From: Chloroflexota bacterium
Lineage (GTDB): Bacteria; Chloroflexota; UBA6077; JACQUR01
NCBI GenBank assembly: GCA_016210245.1
Contig: JACQUR010000006.1
Span: forward strand, 1 to 8,750
Direction: 5' to 3'
DNA: 8,750 bases
The notes below the pieces were generated by a model, which had not been told where the DNA came from, ran no database searches, and was given only the letters and a program-made list of their open reading frames with translations. The position numbers and the translations under genes were made by a program. Positions 5,679 to 8,750 of this stretch are shown piece after piece (position 1 is the first letter of the stretch; each line of letters begins with the position of its first letter).

Positions 5679-6239
5679 ATGACGCAGCGCCGTGGACCAC
5701 GCGCTGGCAGACCAACTGCGCACAGGGGGCGACCAGCGGCGCACTGGCTACTCATTGCCGGCGGGCTCGTGGCGGCAGCCATCCTGGCCTGGCGCCTGGT
5801 GGGCGCGGCAGGCGAGCCTGCCGCGAGCGAGGAGGTGGGGTGCTCGACCACGGAGCAGCTCGGCTATCACGTCCATGCGTATGTGGCCATCTTCGTGGAG
5901 GGGCAGCCGGTGGTGGTGCCAGCCAACATCGGCCTGCGGCGTGAGTGCATCGGCTGGCTTCACACCCACGATGCCAGCGGAATCCTCCACGTGGAGGCGC
6001 CGGCACCGCACGCCTACACGCTGGGCACGTTCTTTCGGCTCTGGGGTCGCCCCATCGACGCCACCCACCTGCTCGACCGCGTGGCTGACGAGCAGCACGA
6101 GGTCGTAGCGTACGTCAACGGCCAGCAGTTCGCCGGGGCGCCCGAAACCATTCCACTCGATCGGCACGCCGCCATCGTCCTGGAGTACGGGCCACCCTTC
6201 GTCCCGCCACCGGCGTACACCTTTCCGCCCGGCCTGTGA
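5679..6239 (+). CDS. Membrane-anchored protein with HxH and HTHD motifs, unknown function
   Basis: A 186-residue protein with a basic N-terminus, one membrane helix at about residues 22-44, and an outer domain. I do not know a name for the family, though the pattern is distinctive: HVHAYVAIFVEG (HxH at 64-66), ECIGWLHTHDASGILHVEAP (HTHD at 95-98, HVE at 104-106) and YTLGTFFRLWGRP at about 114-126. The histidines and acidic residues look well placed to bind a metal ion, and Cys55 and Cys90 could form a disulfide. These roles are inference. The ATG follows the chrA stop by two bases with GGAGGGG upstream, so this protein is co-translated with ChrA. It may be an extracytoplasmic accessory of the exporter. 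The gene ends ten bases before the converging CDF gene. Confidence 0.78.
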   Translation: MTQRRGPRAGRPTAHRGRPAAHWLLIAGGLVAAAILAWRLVGAAGEPAASEEVGCSTTEQLGYHVHAYVAIFVEGQPVVVPANIGLRRECIGWLHTHDASGILHVEAPAPHAYTLGTFFRLWGRPIDATHLLDRVADEQHEVVAYVNGQQFAGAPETIPLDRHAAIVLEYGPPFVPPPAYTFPPGL

Positions 6240-6249
6240 CCGGCGTGGC

Positions 6250-7428
6250 CTATTTGTAGACCGCCTCGGCGCCCCGCGGCATCGCCTCTGCCGCGTGGTG
6301 CCGGGTCTGGGTGTGGGCATCCACGCCAGCGTGGCCGCACGGGTCCACATGCACCACGACGGTGGCCAGCCTGGGCTCCGCGTGGAACAGCGCGTGGCGC
6401 ACCGCCTCGGCGACCGCGTGGCTGTCCCTGGTCGGCAGGTCCCCGTCGACCACCACCCCCAGGTCCGCTTCGAGACGGTGGCCCAGCCATCGAACGCGCA
6501 GGCCCTCGACGGCCTGCACCCCGTCCACGGCGCTGGCCTCTCGTTCGAAGCGCTCCACGAGCCGTGGGTCGCTAGCGTCCATCAGCCGGCCCCACATCTG
6601 CACCATCGCGCCCTTGAGCACGAGGAGGATGGTGGCGGTGATGGCCAGGCCGACCAGGGGATCGGCGAGAGGAAACCCGACCAGCGATCCCACCGCGCCC
6701 AGGAGGACGGCCAGGGAGGTGAGACCATCGACGCGCGCATGGTAGCCGTCCGCGACCAGCGCCGCCGAGCCGATCTCTCTGCCGACGCGGATGCGGAGGC
6801 TCGCGACCGCCTCGTTGCCGAGGCAGCCGACCATGGCCGCGACCATCACCCACCCGAGGTTGGTAAGCGGCCGCGGATTCAGCAGGCGATCGATCGACTC
6901 CCAGCCGGCCAGGGCAGCAGAGAGCACGATCATCAGGATGATGAACGCGCCGGTGAGGTCCTCGGCGCGGCCATAGCCGTAGGTGTAGCGCCGCGAGGGC
7001 GCGCGCCGGCTGAGGGCGAAGGCGATCCACAGCGGCACCGCGGTCAGCGCGTCTGAGAAGTTGTGGACCGTGTCCGCCAGCAGGGCCACCGAGCCGCTGG
7101 CCAGGACGACGGCGAGTTGGAAGAGCGCGGTGGCGCCCAGGCCGACCAGGGAGAGCTTGAGCGCCCACGTCCCTCGGGCGTTGGACTCGGCCGCGGCGTC
7201 GACGCGCTCCCCCGCACCGTGGCTGTAGAGGTGCAGCACGGCGGCAAGGAGGCCGAGGAAACCCTGGCGGCGATGGGCAGCGGAGCCTCCGTGCGTGTGG
7301 TGGCGACGCTGACCTGCATGCGTGTGGCCGTGGGGGGCGTGGTCACCGGGGCTATGGTGGTGGTCGCCGTGGCCGCCCTGGCTATGATGGTGGTCGCGGT
7401 GGTCGTGCTCGGGGTGCTGCGCGCTCAT
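6250..7428 (-). CDS. CDF-family cation exporter with His-rich N-terminus
   Basis: A 392-residue cation diffusion facilitator, which exports divalent metal ions, probably zinc or a similar ion, from the cytoplasm in exchange for protons. The first 52 residues contain 18 histidines (groups HDHRDHHH, HGDHHH, HGHTH, HHTH), a cytoplasmic metal-binding segment. Six membrane helices follow from about residue 90. The two metal-site motifs are DTVHNFSDAL (His122, Asp126) and DGYHARVD (His230, Asp234), giving the HxxxD pair of zinc-type CDFs. The C-terminal cytoplasmic domain starts near 290 and ends with an unusual His-containing tail (PCGHAGVDAHTQTRHH). I chose the ATG at 7428 because GGGAGG precedes it at good distance; an upstream GTG at 7449 would read through that ribosome binding site. 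The gene has its own promoter at 7521-7549 and converges on the chr operon. Confidence 0.92.
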   Translation of the reverse strand: MSAQHPEHDHRDHHHSQGGHGDHHHSPGDHAPHGHTHAGQRRHHTHGGSAAHRRQGFLGLLAAVLHLYSHGAGERVDAAAESNARGTWALKLSLVGLGATALFQLAVVLASGSVALLADTVHNFSDALTAVPLWIAFALSRRAPSRRYTYGYGRAEDLTGAFIILMIVLSAALAGWESIDRLLNPRPLTNLGWVMVAAMVGCLGNEAVASLRIRVGREIGSAALVADGYHARVDGLTSLAVLLGAVGSLVGFPLADPLVGLAITATILLVLKGAMVQMWGRLMDASDPRLVERFEREASAVDGVQAVEGLRVRWLGHRLEADLGVVVDGDLPTRDSHAVAEAVRHALFHAEPRLATVVVHVDPCGHAGVDAHTQTRHHAAEAMPRGAEAVYK

Positions 7429-7718
7429 CGCTGCCCTCCCAAGACGCACCTGGCGCTCGGAGTCGTCATGTGGACGGGGAGAAACGGCGAACGAAACGCC
7501 AAGCGCTCATTGCGCAGAACATCATACCGGCCAACGAGAAACCGCGCAAGCCAGCTCTGTGACAGCGCGCGTCAAGCTGTTGCACACCCGTGTAGATGCG
7601 AGCGTTTGCAGCAAGGCCGCGCAAGGTCCTGGCGGCCCGGTGGCCTGCGCCATGCCGTGCCGACTGCCGGGGGAGCCGTGAAGGGGCTCGCCTAAATACG
7701 ACCTACAAGGAGACAGCC
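7429..7718. other. Divergent intergenic region
   Basis: The 290 bases between the CDF gene and the DUF1259 gene contain no credible coding region. The CDF promoter on the minus strand is the one clear signal. On the plus strand a TAAATA at 7693-7698 sits where a -10 might be, but it has no -35 and would leave almost no leader, so I do not call it. AAGGAG six bases before 7719 is the ribosome binding site of the downstream gene. A short GAGCC/GGCTC stem near 7670-7690 is too weak to interpret. Confidence 0.6.
7521..7549 (-). promoter_or_regulatory. Promoter candidate for the CDF gene
   Basis: On the minus strand TTGCGC (7549-7544) and TATGAT (7526-7521) are separated by exactly 17 bp. The -10 matches TATAAT at five of six positions and the -35 keeps TTG. 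The start point would be near 7514, giving a leader of about 85 bases. A metal-responsive operator might be expected nearby, but no convincing palindrome was seen apart from GGCG-N7-CGCC at about 7486-7500. Confidence 0.5.
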
Positions 7719-8675
7719 ATGAGCCTGAGGCCTCGGAAGCGGCTCCTGGCGCTCGGCTGCGCGGCTACGCTCGCGGTCGCGGCGCTCGTCGGCGCGACCG
7801 GGTACGCAGCCCCTGCTCAGCAGCAAGGGCAGTCGGGCTCGTCCCAGCAGCAGGCCGCACCGATCGACTGGAGCGCGGTCGAGCAGGCGCTCGGAAAGCC
7901 GGGCGAGCTGCAGCCAGGGGACGTCTTCCGCGTGAGCTTGCCGCGCACGGACCTGGACGTGAGCGTGGGGAGCGTGAAGCTCAAGCCCGCGTTCGCGCTG
8001 GGCTCCTACGCCGCGTTCAAGCAGGTGGGCAGCGACGCGCTGGTGATGGGCGACCTGGTGCTGCTCGACGAGGAGGTCAACCCGGTCCTGTCCGGCCTGT
8101 TCCAGGGCGGCTTCGACGTCGACGCCCTCCACAACCACTTGAACGGCCTGTCGCGGCACGTGATGTACGTCCACTACGCCGGGCGCGGAGACGCGGTGCA
8201 GATGGCGACGGCGCTGCGGGAGGCGCTCTCGGTGACCAGGACTCCCTTTGGCAGCGCTCCGGCGGGCGGCCCGGCGGGCGGCCCGGAGATCGATACCCAG
8301 CGAATCGAGCAGCTCCTCGGCCACGAGGGCAAGATGCTGGACGGCGGCGTCTTCCAGGTGAGCGTCCCGCGTGCGGAGGGGATCACCATGGACGGCGTGG
8401 AGATCCCGCCGGCCATGGGCGTGGCGATGCCCTTCTCCTTCCAGCCCACGGGAGACGGCAAGGCGGCGATCACGGGCGACTTCGTGCTCACCGCGAGCGA
8501 GGTCAACGCCGTAGCCCGGACGCTGCGCGAGCACGACATCGAGGTGACGGCGCTCCACAACCACGGGCTGACCGAGGAGCCGCGCCTGTTCTACATGCAC
8601 TTCTGGGCCCACGACGACGCGACCAGGCTCGCAGAGGGGCTGCGCGCCGCCCTGGACCAGACCAATCACCAGTGA
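7719..8675 (+). CDS. Secreted protein with two tandem DUF1259 (LpqO-like) domains
   Basis: A 318-residue protein. A basic start (MSLRPRKR) and a hydrophobic stretch to about residue 26, then GYAAPA, form a Sec-type signal peptide, followed by a Gln/Ser-rich linker (34-47). Two copies of DUF1259 follow, at about 50-172 and 190-313. Each has DVFRVSLPR or GVFQVSVPR near its start, and a closing motif ALHNH (His138/His140 and His280/His282) followed by YVHYAGRGDA or YMHFWAHDDA and an amphipathic helix. The linker between them contains a repeated AGGP from a short tandem DNA duplication. DUF1259 has no established activity; the paired histidines suggest metal or ligand binding. The ATG at 7719 has AAGGAG six bases upstream; the open frame extends upstream but lacks a signal there. 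Co-location with chr genes hints at envelope metal stress, but this is only context. Confidence 0.86.
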   Translation: MSLRPRKRLLALGCAATLAVAALVGATGYAAPAQQQGQSGSSQQQAAPIDWSAVEQALGKPGELQPGDVFRVSLPRTDLDVSVGSVKLKPAFALGSYAAFKQVGSDALVMGDLVLLDEEVNPVLSGLFQGGFDVDALHNHLNGLSRHVMYVHYAGRGDAVQMATALREALSVTRTPFGSAPAGGPAGGPEIDTQRIEQLLGHEGKMLDGGVFQVSVPRAEGITMDGVEIPPAMGVAMPFSFQPTGDGKAAITGDFVLTASEVNAVARTLREHDIEVTALHNHGLTEEPRLFYMHFWAHDDATRLAEGLRAALDQTNHQ

Positions 8676-8750
8676 GTGGCCAGTGGCCAGTGGCCAGTAG
8701 CCAGAAGGCAGTCGGCAGTGTGTCTCACCGTCCCACTGGCCACTGGCCAC
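8676..8750. repeat. AGTGGCC tandem/inverted repeat at the window end
   Basis: Directly after the stop codon come several AGTGGCC units. The 18 bases at 8676-8693 are the exact reverse complement of 8733-8750 (GTGGCCAGTGGCCAGTGG), around a loop of 39 bases. The element may continue beyond the window. It could form a hairpin that protects the 3' end of the DUF1259 mRNA, but the repeat character suggests another dispersed palindromic element. Confidence 0.75.

Noticed and set aside
6295..7056. Plus-strand open frame over the CDF gene
   Set aside because: It is antisense to the CDF membrane domain; its translation is polar low-complexity sequence with no family match.
7693..7698. TAAATA as a -10 element for the DUF1259 gene
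   Set aside because: There is no -35 at suitable spacing, and the start point would fall just before the ribosome binding site.
7728..7762. Cys14 of the DUF1259 protein as a lipobox cysteine
   Set aside because: The residues before it (ALG) fit poorly and the hydrophobic core of the signal peptide continues after it, so a normal Sec signal peptide is more likely.
7692..8750. Minus-strand open frame over the DUF1259 gene
   Set aside because: The plus strand has a signal peptide, ribosome binding site and two matching domains; the antisense translation has no recognisable features.

Overview
This is a GC-rich bacterial chromosomal window dominated by genes for resistance to chromate and other metals, with several palindromic or hairpin repeat elements in the gaps. 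No gene gives the phylum securely. A Chloroflexota-type genome is a reasonable guess, from the high GC, the frequent short palindromic intergenic repeats (GTGCAGA and AGTGGCC types), a YVTN propeller remnant and the small Ala/Leu/Arg-rich proteins. That is inference, not proof.

Layout. Positions 1-1113 (minus strand) hold the 5' part of an orotate phosphoribosyltransferase gene (pyrE), coupled by a GTGA overlap to an upstream IclR-family regulator. The regulator has a near-ideal promoter (TTGACA, 17 bp, TATCTT) and a palindrome between promoter and start codon that could be an autoregulatory operator. Positions 1141-1431 hold a strong hairpin and a 5'-truncated YVTN beta-propeller remnant (minus strand), with no active gene.

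Positions 1447-6239 (plus strand) are a run of same-strand genes for chromate handling: ChrB N-terminal domain, ChrB C-terminal domain as a separate ATGA-coupled ORF, a four-helix small membrane protein, a lipoprotein with a DUF1080/LamG-like domain, a second stand-alone ChrB C-terminal domain, the ChrA transporter, and a membrane-anchored protein with HxH and HTHD motifs. Two repeat elements interrupt it: a 72-bp near-perfect hairpin (2959-3030) and a 227-bp MITE-like palindrome (3747-3973). Positions 6250-7428 (minus strand) encode a CDF-family divalent-cation exporter with a very histidine-rich N-terminus, convergent with the chr run and with its own promoter. Positions 7719-8675 (plus strand) encode a secreted protein with two DUF1259 (LpqO-like) domains. 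The window ends in AGTGGCC repeats that form an inverted repeat.

How they may work together. ChrA would export chromate and the ChrB-type proteins would sense it or support resistance. The lipoprotein, the HxH/HTHD protein and the DUF1259 protein are all predicted to lie outside the membrane, and with the His-rich CDF exporter they give the locus an envelope metal-handling character. The most unusual points are chrB divided into two coupled ORFs, the additional ChrB C-terminal paralogue directly before chrA, and the unrecognised membrane or envelope proteins embedded in the run. The truncated YVTN gene at the left edge suggests that the cluster was inserted or rearranged into this position.
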